This document shows, one piece after another, positions 35,384 to 45,529 of a stretch of DNA of 64,000 nucleotides; position 1 is the first letter of the stretch; each line of letters begins with the position of its first letter. A model generated the notes under the pieces. The model did no database searches and was not told the origin of the DNA. It saw only the letters and a list, made by a program, of their open reading frames with translations. The DNA comes from Cytobacillus oceanisediminis (lineage in GTDB: Bacteria > Bacillota > Bacilli > Bacillales > Cytobacillaceae), in NCBI RefSeq assembly GCF_004366035.1, contig NZ_SOEE01000003.1, positions 124,001-188,000 on the forward strand, given 5' to 3'. A program made the translations under genes and the position numbers.

Positions 35384-36460
35384 ATGAATTTACTAAGTGC
35401 GTTGAATGAAACAGTAAGATTATATGGAGATCATACTGCTTACGTGTTTCAGATAGAAAAAACGTCATATAAGGAATATTTTGAGATAGTTACAGAGTTT
35501 GCTAGTGGATTAAATCAAATGGGTGTGAAAAAAGGAGACAATGTAGCTTTAATTTTAGGAAATTCTCCAGAATTCATGATTGGATTGTACGGAGTATTAA
35601 AAGCAGGAGCAACTGTCATACCAATAAACCCAAAATTCACTCCAGATGAGATAACTTATATTATTCAAAATGGGGATGTTAAAGCGATTATTTGTCTCGA
35701 TTCTCTCGTTCCATTATTGCAGGAAATAGAACCATATTTGTCCTATGTAAATAACATCATAGTGTGCCAAACTTCTGAAGAACGATTATTTGTCAACTCA
35801 TTTGAATCGAAAATGAAAACGCTTCTTGATGTATTGGATGCTGGATTGAATGAGTCCCCGGATATTACTATTAATGACGATGATACAGCAGTTATACTAT
35901 ATACTTCTGGTACCACCGGGAAGCCAAAGGGAGCCATGCTTACACATTATAATTTGTATAGTAATGCACGTGATGTAGTTTCATCCTTGCAATTTTCAAA
36001 GAATGATAAAGTGATAGCGTGTCTATCAATGTTTGATGTTTTCAGTTTGACCGTTGTCATAAATGCATCGCTAATATGTGGGGCTACCATTCTTATATTG
36101 ACTAAGTTTAATCCGCAAGAGGTATTTCAAGTTTCAAATGAGTATGAAGCTACAGTATTTATAAGTATACCAACTATGTATAATATTTTATTTCATTATG
36201 AAAAAGGAATTCCATTGGACTTTACGAATATGCGTCTTTGTGTAACAGGAGGAGCTTCAATGCCAGTTTCAATGTTGGAAAAATTCGAGGAGAAGTTCAA
36301 TGTGAAAATATCTGAGGGATATGGATTATCGGAAGCATCACCAGTAACTTGTTTTAATCCACTTCATCGACCTAGAATAAATACGCCATTCGTGCATGGG
36401 TTATTTATTGGGGATTTAGCAAGAATGGATAAAGAAGGCTATTTTATGCCAATCATTTGA
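35384..36460 (+). pseudogene. truncated acyl-CoA ligase (AMP-binding) paralogue
   Basis: From ATG 35384 (AGGAGG upstream) it matches the intact ligase at 46827 closely through ILYTSGTTGKPKGAMLTHYN and EGYGLSEASPVTCFNP, then after HRPR jumps to GLFIGDLARMDKEGYF and stops. About 60 residues are deleted there, and the ~110-residue C-terminal domain with the catalytic Lys (PKNTTGKILKRAL in the paralogue) is gone. 358 codons instead of 515. It cannot complete thioesterification. The next 200 nt hold no recognisable gene, only an isolated AGGAGG and short frame near 36606. Confidence 0.85.
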
Positions 36461-36672
36461 TTAATAACGGTGCTCATTTGAAGCAATTCAAAGCTTTTTA
36501 GAACACGAGAAGAGTGAGCCCGCAAAATACTTATGCTCACCTTAGTGGAAAGTTGCACGAGTCAGTGGATCTAGAGCGATTTTTTAGTAAATGTACCGTG
36601 CCTTTAGGAGGAATCAAATCAGATGACTTTATTTAAAAATAATTATCAGAAAAAATATAATATTCTATACTT

Positions 36673-36705
36673 TGTAAGAGATTTGTAAGATTGAATGGAT
36701 ATGAT
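36673..36705 (+). promoter_or_regulatory. direct-repeat promoter, site 4 (cupin operon)
   Basis: TGTAAG (36673-36678), 5 bp, TGTAAG (36684-36689), 10 bp, TATGAT (36700-36705); about 40 nt leader to the cupin ATG. Confidence 0.75.
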
Positions 36706-36750
36706 AACGACGAAGCATGTTTTAATTCTAAAATAGAAAGAGGGATTTAT

Positions 36751-37218
36751 ATGTCAAAAACTGTATCAAGTCCAATATTAGATACGTGTTACATGAACCC
36801 GGAAGCATTTCCTTGGATACCTTGGATTGAGGGTACAGAAATTAAAGTCCTTAAGGCTAATCCGATTAATGGACAATTTTTCACTCTATTAAAAGCTTCA
36901 AAGGGAGCTGTCATCCCTCCGCATTATCATCATGGCACTGTAACTGTTTATACAGTTCAAGGGGCATGGAATTATGAGGGGGAAGAGTGGGTTGCAAAAG
37001 CTGGAGATGTCATATTTGAGCCAGCAGGATCACTTCACCAGCCACTTATGCATAGTGAAGAGGATGTGATTACATTGAATATTATTGATGGCGTATTAGA
37101 ATTCCAGGATACAGAAGGAAATCCGCTGTTTATGCTGAATTGGTCATCAGCACTGGATATGTATAAGGAATATTGCGATGTACATGGTGTTGATTATATT
37201 GATGTTACCAGGTTTTAA
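36751..37218 (+). CDS. cupin, 2,4'-dihydroxyacetophenone dioxygenase (DAD)-like
   Basis: 155 aa from ATG 36751 (AGAGGGATTTAT upstream). Single cupin barrel with PHYHHGTVTVYTVQGAWNYE (metal His residues) and GDVIFEPAGSLHQPLM (third His). The WIPWIEGTEIKVLKANPING N-terminus resembles DAD-family proteins, which cleave the C-C bond of an aromatic hydroxyketone using iron. Substrate here is inference only. Heads cupin, SCP2-like, SDR genes, probably one transcript. Its 5' end has a dead copy at 26642. Confidence 0.75.
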   Translation: MSKTVSSPILDTCYMNPEAFPWIPWIEGTEIKVLKANPINGQFFTLLKASKGAVIPPHYHHGTVTVYTVQGAWNYEGEEWVAKAGDVIFEPAGSLHQPLMHSEEDVITLNIIDGVLEFQDTEGNPLFMLNWSSALDMYKEYCDVHGVDYIDVTRF

Positions 37219-37296
37219 TAGATGAACTGAAAAGTAAACATTTTCTATGAACAAAAATTAAGAATGAAGCATGTTCAAGAAAAAGGGGGAATCTTT

Positions 37297-37725
37297 TTGG
37301 GGTTGCCAGTATTTAGCCAAGAATGGGCGGAACAGTGGAAAGAGGAAATTAATAAGAGTGAAATGTTTCAAAAGTATGGTGCAAAATGGGAATGGCCACT
37401 GGTCATGAAGATGAATGCAGATCCTGCAATCGGGCTGGATAAAGATCGGTTCGTTTATGTAGACCTGTGGCATGGAGTGTGCAGAGAGGCCCGAATAGCT
37501 CAGCCGGCTGATGTGGATTCAGTGCCATATATGATTAGTGGAGATGCAGAAATTTGGAAGAAAATCTTAGACCGTAAATTAGATTCCATCGCTGCACTTA
37601 TGACCAGAAAAACAAAATTAGAACGAGGCAATATGATGAAACTGGCGAAATATACGAATGCATCGAAATATATGGTAGAAGCAGCTACAAGAGTTGCATC
37701 CCGGTTTCCAGAAGGTATTGAATAA
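37297..37725 (+). CDS. SCP2-like (sterol carrier fold) protein
   Basis: 142 aa from TTG 37297, chosen because AAAAGGGGGA ends 6 nt upstream; ATG 37264 has no ribosome site. The C-terminal half, SGDAEIWKKILDRKLDSIAA then LERGNMMKLAKY, matches the small SCP2-type lipid-binding domain seen in bacterial catabolic operons. It may bind a hydrophobic or acyl intermediate. Sits between cupin and SDR genes. Confidence 0.6.
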   Translation: MGLPVFSQEWAEQWKEEINKSEMFQKYGAKWEWPLVMKMNADPAIGLDKDRFVYVDLWHGVCREARIAQPADVDSVPYMISGDAEIWKKILDRKLDSIAALMTRKTKLERGNMMKLAKYTNASKYMVEAATRVASRFPEGIE

Positions 37726-37838
37726 TAGACTGTTTCAGAAGTTAAATTTAAAACAAACATGAATAGACTAAATCTAAACAAGAAAAATATCTATAAATAC
37801 ATTACTTCTTGTAAAATAATTTAAGGAGATTAAATTCG

Positions 37839-38606
37839 ATGTTTTCACTTGAAGGAAAAGTCGCGATTATTACAGGTGGAGGTTCAGGAATTGGACTTGC
37901 AACTGTCAAACGTTTTCACGAGGCAGGTGCCACTGTTGTGGTTGCTGATATTACAGATGAATCATTGCTTGCAGAAGAAATTGGCGGACTATATATTAAA
38001 ACGGATGTTTCTAGGGAAGAGGAAGTACAATTTCTTTTAGAGAAGACGATCGAAATATATGGTCAAATTGATATCCTGTTTAATAATGCAGGCATTGGAA
38101 TAGGCCTAGGGATGCTGGCAGATGCTCAAACTGAAGATTATGAACAATCCTTCCGAGTAAATACTTTTGGTGTCATGTTTGGTTTAAAACATGGGGCAAC
38201 GCTAATAAAAGAAGGAGGGGTAATCGTGAACACAGCTTCAGCAGCTGGCCTACAAGGGGTCCCAACATATGGTCCTTATGTAGCTTCAAAACATGCGGTG
38301 ATAGGTGTTTCAAAAACGGCTGCTTTGGAGTTAAGCCTGCGAAATATTCGCGTAAACTGTATTTGTCCAGGCACGATTGATACACCGATGGTTCAAAATC
38401 ATGCGGCGCCAGAACAGAGGGCCATCAATAACTATATAACTCCACTTGGGCGTACTGGAAAACCAGAGGAAGTGGCAGCGCTTGTCCACTTTTTATGTTC
38501 AGATGATGCTTCATTTATTACAGGCCAATCGATTGCTATTGATGGAGGAGTTACTTCTGGAACTTCATTAGGTGTTTGGACAGGATTAGCAGCTTTAGCT
38601 AACTAA
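37839..38606 (+). CDS. short-chain dehydrogenase/reductase (classical SDR)
   Basis: 255 aa. TGGGSGIG near residue 12 (NAD(P) loop), DITD acidic pair after beta-2 suggesting NAD preference, NNAG (~84), catalytic Ser in NTASAAG, YGPYVASKHAVIG (Tyr-x-x-x-Lys), and the SDR tail ITGQSIAIDGGVTSG. Oxidises a secondary alcohol or reduces a ketone; resembles 3-oxoacyl, hydroxysteroid and cyclohexanol dehydrogenases. AAGGAGATTAAATTCG precedes the ATG. Followed by a terminator, ending the cupin operon. Confidence 0.88.
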   Translation: MFSLEGKVAIITGGGSGIGLATVKRFHEAGATVVVADITDESLLAEEIGGLYIKTDVSREEEVQFLLEKTIEIYGQIDILFNNAGIGIGLGMLADAQTEDYEQSFRVNTFGVMFGLKHGATLIKEGGVIVNTASAAGLQGVPTYGPYVASKHAVIGVSKTAALELSLRNIRVNCICPGTIDTPMVQNHAAPEQRAINNYITPLGRTGKPEEVAALVHFLCSDDASFITGQSIAIDGGVTSGTSLGVWTGLAALAN

Positions 38607-38629
38607 ATCTATTATTTCTTTGTTATCTT

Positions 38630-38663
38630 TGGGTAAGCACTTGCTGCTTACCTATTTTCTTTT
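38630..38663 (+). terminator. intrinsic terminator
   Basis: GGTAAGCA/TGCTTACC, CTTGC loop, then TATTTTCTTTTT; after the SDR gene. Confidence 0.8.
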
Positions 38664-38714
38664 TATGTACAAGAAAATATTCCTTAATTAATATAACCTG
38701 GATATGGATAAGCA

Positions 38715-38738
38715 CATTGAAATAATAGGATTTCAATG
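38715..38738. repeat. perfect palindromic hairpin, role unknown
   Basis: CATTGAAAT/ATTTCAATG, 9 bp perfect, AATAGG loop, in the convergent gap between SDR and the regulator gene. No T-tract on either side. Confidence 0.4.
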
Positions 38739-38805
38739 CGCTCCAAATTGTTTGTAAAGCGGGTACTTTGCCCGTTCAGGATCATAGAAAAACTCAACTG
38801 GTCTC

Positions 38806-41661
38806 TTAAACACTAAAATTATAGGGTGAAAAAATAGAATTCAATTTTGATCTGACATCTATGCCAAGTTCATTCTCAACAAATTTAATGTTCCTGCTTG
38901 CTACTTTTTTAGCCTGCAGTAAAAAGTTCGATTCAAGCAGCTTTTTAATAAAATCAATATAAATTTGCTCTTGATAGGGATCAAGATTCAATATTTTCTC
39001 AAAGTATTCGATTCCTTTTTCATTTTCATCAGAATCCCAATAGTAATGTGCAAGTGTCTTTAATAAATTGATATAATCAGAGCGAAGTTTTTCACGTTCA
39101 CTTTCAAGAAAATGTTCATACGGGTATTCTTCAAAAAAGTGGCCTTTATATAATTTTTCAGCTTTTAAAAGATTTATTAGCTGATTTTCTTTTGGTGGTG
39201 AATTTATATCCAGACAAAGTAAGGATTGAAACTCATTTACATCTAAATAGAGGTGTTCGCAATTAAACAAATAATGGTTTTCCGATTGGCTTATATATCG
39301 AGATTTTCTGCCAGTTTTCAATTGGGGCTCCAGTGCCTTTCGCAATGTGGACAACGCTACATAGAAGTGATTATGAATAGTATCGATGGCTGTATCTCGA
39401 AAAATACTATCGAGAAGGAAGTCCTTTTGTAATTTTTTTTCACGGTTTGCTATAAAAAGCTGCAGCAGCTGCAAACTTGATTTTCGTTTTATGTATATAG
39501 GATTGCCTTCATAAGTAATTTTAAAATCACCTAGAACTTCTATTGATAAATTTGGGTGTGATCCTTTTTCATTCACTTCGATAGTAGAGATAAAATGATC
39601 GTTCATACTGTCGATAATAGATTTAAACTCTTTTTCCTGGCAGATTTTTATCAATTTATTCCTTTTCTCTTTTGCATATTCATTTTTTCTCTGTACCTCA
39701 AAAAGTTTCACTTGAAAACTCAACGTTAAACAGCGGTAGTAAGAAAAATATTCAAGAAAAGAGGCTGCTTTTGCAAAACAATTGTCTGCCTTTTCCCATT
39801 CTTGTATATGCAAATAGCTTTGCCCCAATTGCATATAAGATCCGCCGGTATCAAGATCGTTCCCAAATCTCTCAGCTTGACTTACCCCCAATTCTGCAAA
39901 CTTAACGGCTTGTAAATAGTCCTTGTTTAAACAAAATAATCTGCTTAATGAATAATGGAGATAAACACTTCTTGCGTCATCTTCTTTTGACAGTTCCAGC
40001 AATTGTCTCATTTGATCCAGAAATGGTTTAGCTTGTGCAGCTTCATTTTTATGAAGATGTATTTCGGCAAGCATCCAAAGAGCATAAATTTGGCAATGGG
40101 AGATTTGATGTTTTTCAGCATAATAGATGCCAGACTTTGCATGCCTTTCAGATTCTTTCATTTCCCCTGAGCATAAAAGGATTTCTGATAATCCTAAATA
40201 ATTCAATACTGTCAAACCGTATATGTTCATTTCCAGGCAATGATTCAGAGAGGTGTGAAAAAGATTTTTTGATTTTGCGAAATTTCCTTTATGTCTGTAT
40301 ATGGTAGCCAGAAAGTATTGAAGATAGCTTAAGTGCAAAGCATTTCCTTTGTCTTTAAGTTCGTTAATCCGTTCCTCAATCGGTAAGATCAGCTGATCCA
40401 ATATATACAAAGGAATGCAGCGAAAAAGAAACACGCTATCAAACGGTATCGAGTCCTGAGTGTTCAAACTATCTAGCCAGTTATTTATAAGAATGAAAAA
40501 TTTTTCAGGATTATATCTTTTTTCCATGCTTCTTATTAATTGTGTTGCTCTATAGTAGTCCTTTCCCGTAACAAAATGAACAAATGAAGAAAAAAATTGA
40601 CACGCTTCTTGATATATTTCTGCAAGCAAGAGATGGTAGTGTTCGATTTCCTTTTCTGAAAGGGAAAGATTTTGAAGAAACTCTGCATAAAGGAATGATC
40701 GAAACATGGGGTGATACCGAACGATTCCATGTTCATCTTTTGTAATGAAACTATTGCTTCTCATTAAAGCTCCGATTAATTCCTCAGCATTTGAAATAGT
40801 AAGATACTTATTTATTACAGCTGCATCCAATTCAGATAACAAGGAAGTTTTTAAAAGAAACATCCTCATTTCTCCAGAAAGGGAATCCATCACTTCGGAC
40901 ATGAAATATTTTTGGATATCTGATTTACTTGTAAAATGAGATAGAAAATCTGAACGCTCAGTCTCCTTCCAATCCCTGATGGAGTGAAGAAGAAGCTGAA
41001 TACCTGTAACCCAGCCTTGTGTTTTCTCGTGAATGGCAGTCATTTGGTGATTCTCTATTGATTGTCTGCATATGTATCTTAAAAACTCTTCTGTTTCTTG
41101 TTTAGTAAAAGACAACTGTTCCCTGGAAATCTCTACGTAGTTTCTCAGAAGCTTTATATGAACTGGGATGGCTTTAGGTTTGGATTGTCCAATTAAAATA
41201 TACGAAATGCATGTTGAAGAATATTGAAGCAATTGATTTAGAATTTCTTGTATGTCCTGATTATCTATTTTATGGTAGTTATCTAATACAATCATTAATG
41301 GCTTTTGCCAATTTGATAAAATAGAAAGCAAGTATTGAACTTCATTTTCAATTTCTCCAGGTTGAATTTCAATAGGGGAGTGAATATGTCCATTTGGAAT
41401 GATTCTTGAAATGGCCGTTTTTAAATAACTGAGAAAAATGGCTGGTGTCTGATCGGTTTCATCCAGCCGATACCAAATAGCCTCCGTCTTTGATTCTTGC
41501 AGATAGCCTGAAACTAGAGCCGTTTTTCCATATCCTGCATCGCTGGTTATAGAGATTAATGCTGCATGCCGGTGTTTATCCAGAAAAGAATGTAAGCGCT
41601 TTCTAGCGAAGTATGAGGAAAAGTTGGGTACGAACAATTTTTGCTCAAAGACTTTTACCAT
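38806..41661 (-). CDS. MalT-like NTPase-TPR regulator with SARP (OmpR-wHTH plus BTAD) output
   Basis: 951 aa. Residues ~1-330 are a STAND/MalT-type NTPase (Walker A SDAGYGKTAL at 40-49, Walker B LMIVLDNYHKI ~122). Residues ~340-680 are TPR-like helical repeats for ligand sensing. From 706 a winged helix begins (IEVLGDFKITYEGNPIY, then HFYVALSTLRKALEP), followed by a BTAD helical domain (LDVNEFQSLL ... YQEQIYIDFIKKLL). OmpR/SARP wHTHs bind direct repeats at 11-bp period, exactly what is repeated in this island. Unlike MalT it has no LuxR-type HTH. It lies between the cupin and sulfatase operons, so is the likely activator. No direct-repeat site found at its own promoter. Confidence 0.85.
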   Translation of the reverse strand: MVKVFEQKLFVPNFSSYFARKRLHSFLDKHRHAALISITSDAGYGKTALVSGYLQESKTEAIWYRLDETDQTPAIFLSYLKTAISRIIPNGHIHSPIEIQPGEIENEVQYLLSILSNWQKPLMIVLDNYHKIDNQDIQEILNQLLQYSSTCISYILIGQSKPKAIPVHIKLLRNYVEISREQLSFTKQETEEFLRYICRQSIENHQMTAIHEKTQGWVTGIQLLLHSIRDWKETERSDFLSHFTSKSDIQKYFMSEVMDSLSGEMRMFLLKTSLLSELDAAVINKYLTISNAEELIGALMRSNSFITKDEHGIVRYHPMFRSFLYAEFLQNLSLSEKEIEHYHLLLAEIYQEACQFFSSFVHFVTGKDYYRATQLIRSMEKRYNPEKFFILINNWLDSLNTQDSIPFDSVFLFRCIPLYILDQLILPIEERINELKDKGNALHLSYLQYFLATIYRHKGNFAKSKNLFHTSLNHCLEMNIYGLTVLNYLGLSEILLCSGEMKESERHAKSGIYYAEKHQISHCQIYALWMLAEIHLHKNEAAQAKPFLDQMRQLLELSKEDDARSVYLHYSLSRLFCLNKDYLQAVKFAELGVSQAERFGNDLDTGGSYMQLGQSYLHIQEWEKADNCFAKAASFLEYFSYYRCLTLSFQVKLFEVQRKNEYAKEKRNKLIKICQEKEFKSIIDSMNDHFISTIEVNEKGSHPNLSIEVLGDFKITYEGNPIYIKRKSSLQLLQLFIANREKKLQKDFLLDSIFRDTAIDTIHNHFYVALSTLRKALEPQLKTGRKSRYISQSENHYLFNCEHLYLDVNEFQSLLCLDINSPPKENQLINLLKAEKLYKGHFFEEYPYEHFLESEREKLRSDYINLLKTLAHYYWDSDENEKGIEYFEKILNLDPYQEQIYIDFIKKLLESNFLLQAKKVASRNIKFVENELGIDVRSKLNSIFSPYNFSV

Positions 41662-41844
41662 AGATGTATTTATTCCTTTCGTTCATTGCTTTATAACAAA
41701 ACATAATTAAGTAGAATAAAAGAATCAAACGTGAATAGTATAATTAAATTATAAAATTTTTCAGATACTTTATCAAGGATAGCTGAATCTAAATGAGTCC
41801 TGGTTTTAATTAACAATCCATTTAAAGTTTAATGGAAGATTCGT

Positions 41845-41882
41845 AAAAAAATAAAAATCACTCCTTGAATTGAGTGATTTTT
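41845..41882 (-). terminator. intrinsic terminator of the MFS gene
   Basis: AAAATCACTC/GAGTGATTTT 10-bp stem; on the minus strand it is followed by TATTTTTTT. About 30 nt after the MFS stop. Confidence 0.8.
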
Positions 41883-41912
41883 AATAGGATGATACTTCTT
41901 CCGCATGTATGA

Positions 41913-43181
41913 TTAAGATTGCTTCATCTCTTTTATATCCGTTAATCCCAAGTTTTTAGTGCTTTTTGAAATTGGATGGTCTGGTTTGGCGAAAAGGGAG
42001 AACAATGCTCCGCCAACAATTAGAATGAATGCCGTACATAGTATGGTATAGTTAAAACCTATAAGTTTATTTCCTGCAGATTGAATTAGATAACCGCAAA
42101 TGATGGGTCCAACTATTCCAGAAATATTTTGAAAGGACGTTCCAAGGCTAACCATCAATCCACGCCTTTCAGGTAATAAACTCATCATGATGACAGGGCC
42201 GACATTTAGCAGGGTTGTCGATAATCCCATTGCTACTCCTATTAAAGTGACCACCAGTAAATGATTTTGAGTGAAGGTAACAATGACCAATAACAAGGCA
42301 CTTATTATTTGAAGCAATGCTGTAAATAATACGCGTGATGTACGTAAATTTTTCGTTTTTTTATACATTCTATCAGACCAGGTAGAAGCACTGACTGTCA
42401 CAATCATGTTAATGAGCCCAATGATTAGGACAGCAAACCCCATTTTTGCTTCAGAAAGATGAACCGCTTCAACTAAATAGGCAGGCAGCCATACCATGAT
42501 CCAGACAACCATCCAGAAGCTTGAAAATAGAGCAAATAACGTAACTGCAGATGTCGGAGAAAACAAGATCGGCTTAAACTCTGACCACTTGAATTTCCTA
42601 GGTGCTGTATCTGTTGCATCAATGTGTGATTTCGAGCTATCCTTGCTTGCTGTCCACACGAGGAATAATAGAAGACTAGCTCCTCCTAATAACACAAAAG
42701 TAATTCTCCAGCCAAATGACTGATTAAGATGCACTAAAACAGGGGACATAACTAGTGCTCCAATGATGCCGCCTGCATTACATATTGAAATAGCCATCGC
42801 TCTGGAAGCTGGAGGGAATGATCGGCTTAGGTGACTAATTGCAACTGGACCAAAGGGCCCTTCAAAAATGCCCAATAATAATCGATACATCAGAAGAAGT
42901 GGGAAACTCATAATGAAATAAGTACTAAACTGCAATATCGTCCATGCCAGGAGGAGAATTCCCAGCATTTTTTTTGTCCCTAAAGTATCTGACCATGCCC
43001 CGCCTATAATTCCTGAAATGGCAAAAAACCAAAAAAAGATGCTCCCAAGTAAGCCATATTGAACATATGAGAGATTGAAATCTTTTATGATATGGATTGA
43101 TGCCACACTTGTGCCATTTTTATCAGCAAAATTGATGATCGTTGCGAATAATAAAAGGAATACTAAAACCCAGCGATTCAT
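41913..43181 (-). CDS. MFS transporter (anion:cation symporter-like)
   Basis: 422 aa, 12 predicted helices. TM1 reads NRWVLVFLLLFATIINFADK and loop 2-3 has GGAWSDTLGTKKML, the MFS G-x-x-x-D-x-x-G-x-K/R signature. Resembles ACS/hexuronate-type organic-anion importers. The ATG at 43181 with GGGAGTGG is preferred over ATG 43196. It follows the sulfatase gene by 100 nt on the same strand, so it probably imports the sulfate ester or a related anion. Confidence 0.85.
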   Translation of the reverse strand: MNRWVLVFLLLFATIINFADKNGTSVASIHIIKDFNLSYVQYGLLGSIFFWFFAISGIIGGAWSDTLGTKKMLGILLLAWTILQFSTYFIMSFPLLLMYRLLLGIFEGPFGPVAISHLSRSFPPASRAMAISICNAGGIIGALVMSPVLVHLNQSFGWRITFVLLGGASLLLFLVWTASKDSSKSHIDATDTAPRKFKWSEFKPILFSPTSAVTLFALFSSFWMVVWIMVWLPAYLVEAVHLSEAKMGFAVLIIGLINMIVTVSASTWSDRMYKKTKNLRTSRVLFTALLQIISALLLVIVTFTQNHLLVVTLIGVAMGLSTTLLNVGPVIMMSLLPERRGLMVSLGTSFQNISGIVGPIICGYLIQSAGNKLIGFNYTILCTAFILIVGGALFSLFAKPDHPISKSTKNLGLTDIKEMKQS

Positions 43182-43281
43182 TAAGACCACTCCCATGGCT
43201 CTAAAATTAAGGATATAATCAAGCAGTAAATTAGATTTATGCTTTATTGATAGCCGAGAACACTCGTGAGAGGTTCAAGGA

Positions 43282-45402
43282 TTAATCATTTTGCAAGATA
43301 AACTCAACTTTTTGGATTTTCCCTGAAAATGCGAAATCATCTTTGCCAGCATAGTTCTTGCTGACTGGTATATAAGCATCTCGTCCAACATCTATACCCT
43401 CAATGGAGATTAAAAATGGTAAGGTATTTGGCATTTCAACTTCACCTGCATTTTCACCATTAATGAGCAGAGTACCTTTTCCTTGCAATAGACCCGTTTT
43501 TAAAAACTCGAATTGCACAGTGGATACACCTACAGGGACTTTCATACTGGACTCGATCTTATAAAGGGTACCGACAAAATTATATTCATAAATTAATCGG
43601 CTATTTTGAATATAAAGTGTATAGCCGCTGTATTGGTTTCCATGTGCGATCAATACTCCATTTTTCTCATCAGCAGGCCGATCAATTGGTATAGTGATTG
43701 TATAGGAGCGATTATAAATAGGCGGTGCAGCAAGATTGTGGCTCATGCCTGGATAGTAGGTAATCTCGTTGCGGGACCGCACCTTATCCTCAGGTGAAAC
43801 ATAGGCAAACAACTCAATGGTTTTATCGATTAGTGGAAGAGCATTATATTTCTCCGCTTCCTCTAACCATAGTTTCTGTAATTCATGTAATTTCTCCGGG
43901 TATGTGGATGCTACGTCATGATTTTGCGCAAAATCTTCGTTCGTGTTATACAGACTCCAAATGTCCTCTTCAAAAGGCGTCCCTTTCGTATGAAAAGAGA
44001 TTGCCTTCCAGCCATCATGCCAAATGGCACGCTGCCCGGCCATTAAGAAATATTGGGAATGTCGCTTAGTGTCTGCATCTGAATGATCGAATGTATATTG
44101 CATGCTAACTCCATGCAATGGCATTTGTTTGATTCCTTTAATCGTTTCAGGTGGCGTAACTTCCGCCAAATCCAATACTGTCGGAGTAATGTCAATGACA
44201 TGGTGAAACTGTTTCTTAATCGTTCCCTTCTCCTTTATTCGATTTGGGTAATGATAGATAAGCGGAACATGAATTCCCCCGTCAAAAGTTGTTTGCTTAT
44301 AAAACTTAAATGGCGTATTGCTTACCTGTGCCCAGCCGCGGGGATAATTCGGCTGTGTGTTTTTCCCTCCAATTTCATCTATATGAGGCAACAGACTTTC
44401 AATAGAGGTTGGAATTCCGTTAAAGTAGGAGCTTTGTTCTATAATTCCATCGAATTCGCCCTCTTGACTTGCACCATTATCTGAAAGGAACACAATTAAA
44501 GTATTGTCTAATTGATCAATAGCTTCCAGGTAGCTAATGAATCTGCCAATTTGTTCGTCTGTATGCGTTAAAAAGCCTGCATACGTTTCTTGGAATCGTT
44601 CATATAAACGCTTTTCATCTGAGGAAAGACTGTCCCATGCTTTAACACCAGGATTTCGTTCACAAAGTTCTGCGTCAAGTGGAGCAATTCCAAGCTCCTT
44701 TTGCCGTGCCAGTCTATCCTCACGAATTTGATCCCACCCTTTTGAATAGACTCCTTTGTATTGCTCAATATACCTTTTTGGTACTTGATGAGGAGAATGC
44801 TGTGCACCAAAAGCAAGGTAGAGGAAGAATGGTTTCTCTGGATGTATGGATGAATGATCTGCAATAAAATTAATCCCTTGGTCCACAAGGTCCTCAGAGA
44901 GGTGGTAATCTGCTTTTTTCGCAGGCTCCACACTATGATTATCATAGACCAGCGTTGGAACATATTGGTCGGTCATCCCATCTAAAAATCCGTAGTACCT
45001 GTCAAAGCCTTTTCCTAACGGCCAATTATGAAAGGGACCAGCAGGTGTTTCCTCATACATGGGAGTTAAATGCCACTTTCCCACTGCATAATTACTAAAA
45101 TCATTCTCTTTAAGAATTTCAGCTATGGTCCCAGCTGAAGGAGTAATCTTTCCGCGCGTACTTGGAACATCTGGGCCAAGGTCGAAATTCGACAGTAATC
45201 CCATCCCCACAGAATGATGATTCCTTCCTGTTAACAGACTTGCTCTTGTAGGTGAACAGAGAGGGGTTACATGAAAGTTATTATATCTCAAACCATTTTG
45301 TGCCAGCTTGTCAATATTAGGTGTCATTACTTCTGAACCGTAGCAGCCTAAGTCAGAATACCCCATGTCATCAAGAACAATATAAACAATATTGGTTTTC
45401 AT
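43282..45402 (-). CDS. type I arylsulfatase (formylglycine-dependent)
   Basis: 706 aa. Start ATG 45402 (AAGGAG 9 nt upstream); the open frame to 45450 overlaps its own -10 box. Asp11/Asp12 metal ligands in VLDDMGYSDLG, and the modification motif CSPTR with Cys49 (becomes formylglycine), followed by ASLLTGR. Further metal residues in LSDNGASQEGEF. C-terminal ~170 residues look like a jelly-roll. No signal peptide, so cytoplasmic. Closest in style to AtsA-type sulfatases of long form, acting on aryl or alkyl sulfate esters. Needs the FGE encoded just upstream. Confidence 0.9.
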   Translation of the reverse strand: MKTNIVYIVLDDMGYSDLGCYGSEVMTPNIDKLAQNGLRYNNFHVTPLCSPTRASLLTGRNHHSVGMGLLSNFDLGPDVPSTRGKITPSAGTIAEILKENDFSNYAVGKWHLTPMYEETPAGPFHNWPLGKGFDRYYGFLDGMTDQYVPTLVYDNHSVEPAKKADYHLSEDLVDQGINFIADHSSIHPEKPFFLYLAFGAQHSPHQVPKRYIEQYKGVYSKGWDQIREDRLARQKELGIAPLDAELCERNPGVKAWDSLSSDEKRLYERFQETYAGFLTHTDEQIGRFISYLEAIDQLDNTLIVFLSDNGASQEGEFDGIIEQSSYFNGIPTSIESLLPHIDEIGGKNTQPNYPRGWAQVSNTPFKFYKQTTFDGGIHVPLIYHYPNRIKEKGTIKKQFHHVIDITPTVLDLAEVTPPETIKGIKQMPLHGVSMQYTFDHSDADTKRHSQYFLMAGQRAIWHDGWKAISFHTKGTPFEEDIWSLYNTNEDFAQNHDVASTYPEKLHELQKLWLEEAEKYNALPLIDKTIELFAYVSPEDKVRSRNEITYYPGMSHNLAAPPIYNRSYTITIPIDRPADEKNGVLIAHGNQYSGYTLYIQNSRLIYEYNFVGTLYKIESSMKVPVGVSTVQFEFLKTGLLQGKGTLLINGENAGEVEMPNTLPFLISIEGIDVGRDAYIPVSKNYAGKDDFAFSGKIQKVEFILQND

Positions 45403-45445
45403 TTGCTTCGTCTCCTTATGAATGTAATTTTTCTTTTGAGTCTTC

Positions 45446-45478
45446 ATCATAAGAACAACATCTTACATATTTCTTACA
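45446..45478 (-). promoter_or_regulatory. direct-repeat promoter, site 5 (sulfatase operon)
   Basis: Minus strand: TGTAAG (45478-45473), 5 bp, TGTAAG (45467-45462), 10 bp, TATGAT (45451-45446); leader about 37 nt to ATG 45402. Confidence 0.75.
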
Positions 45479-45529
45479 AAATTCTGATTTATCTGTTTTT
45501 TAAAATTATTATTGGCAACCTGTAAAACA

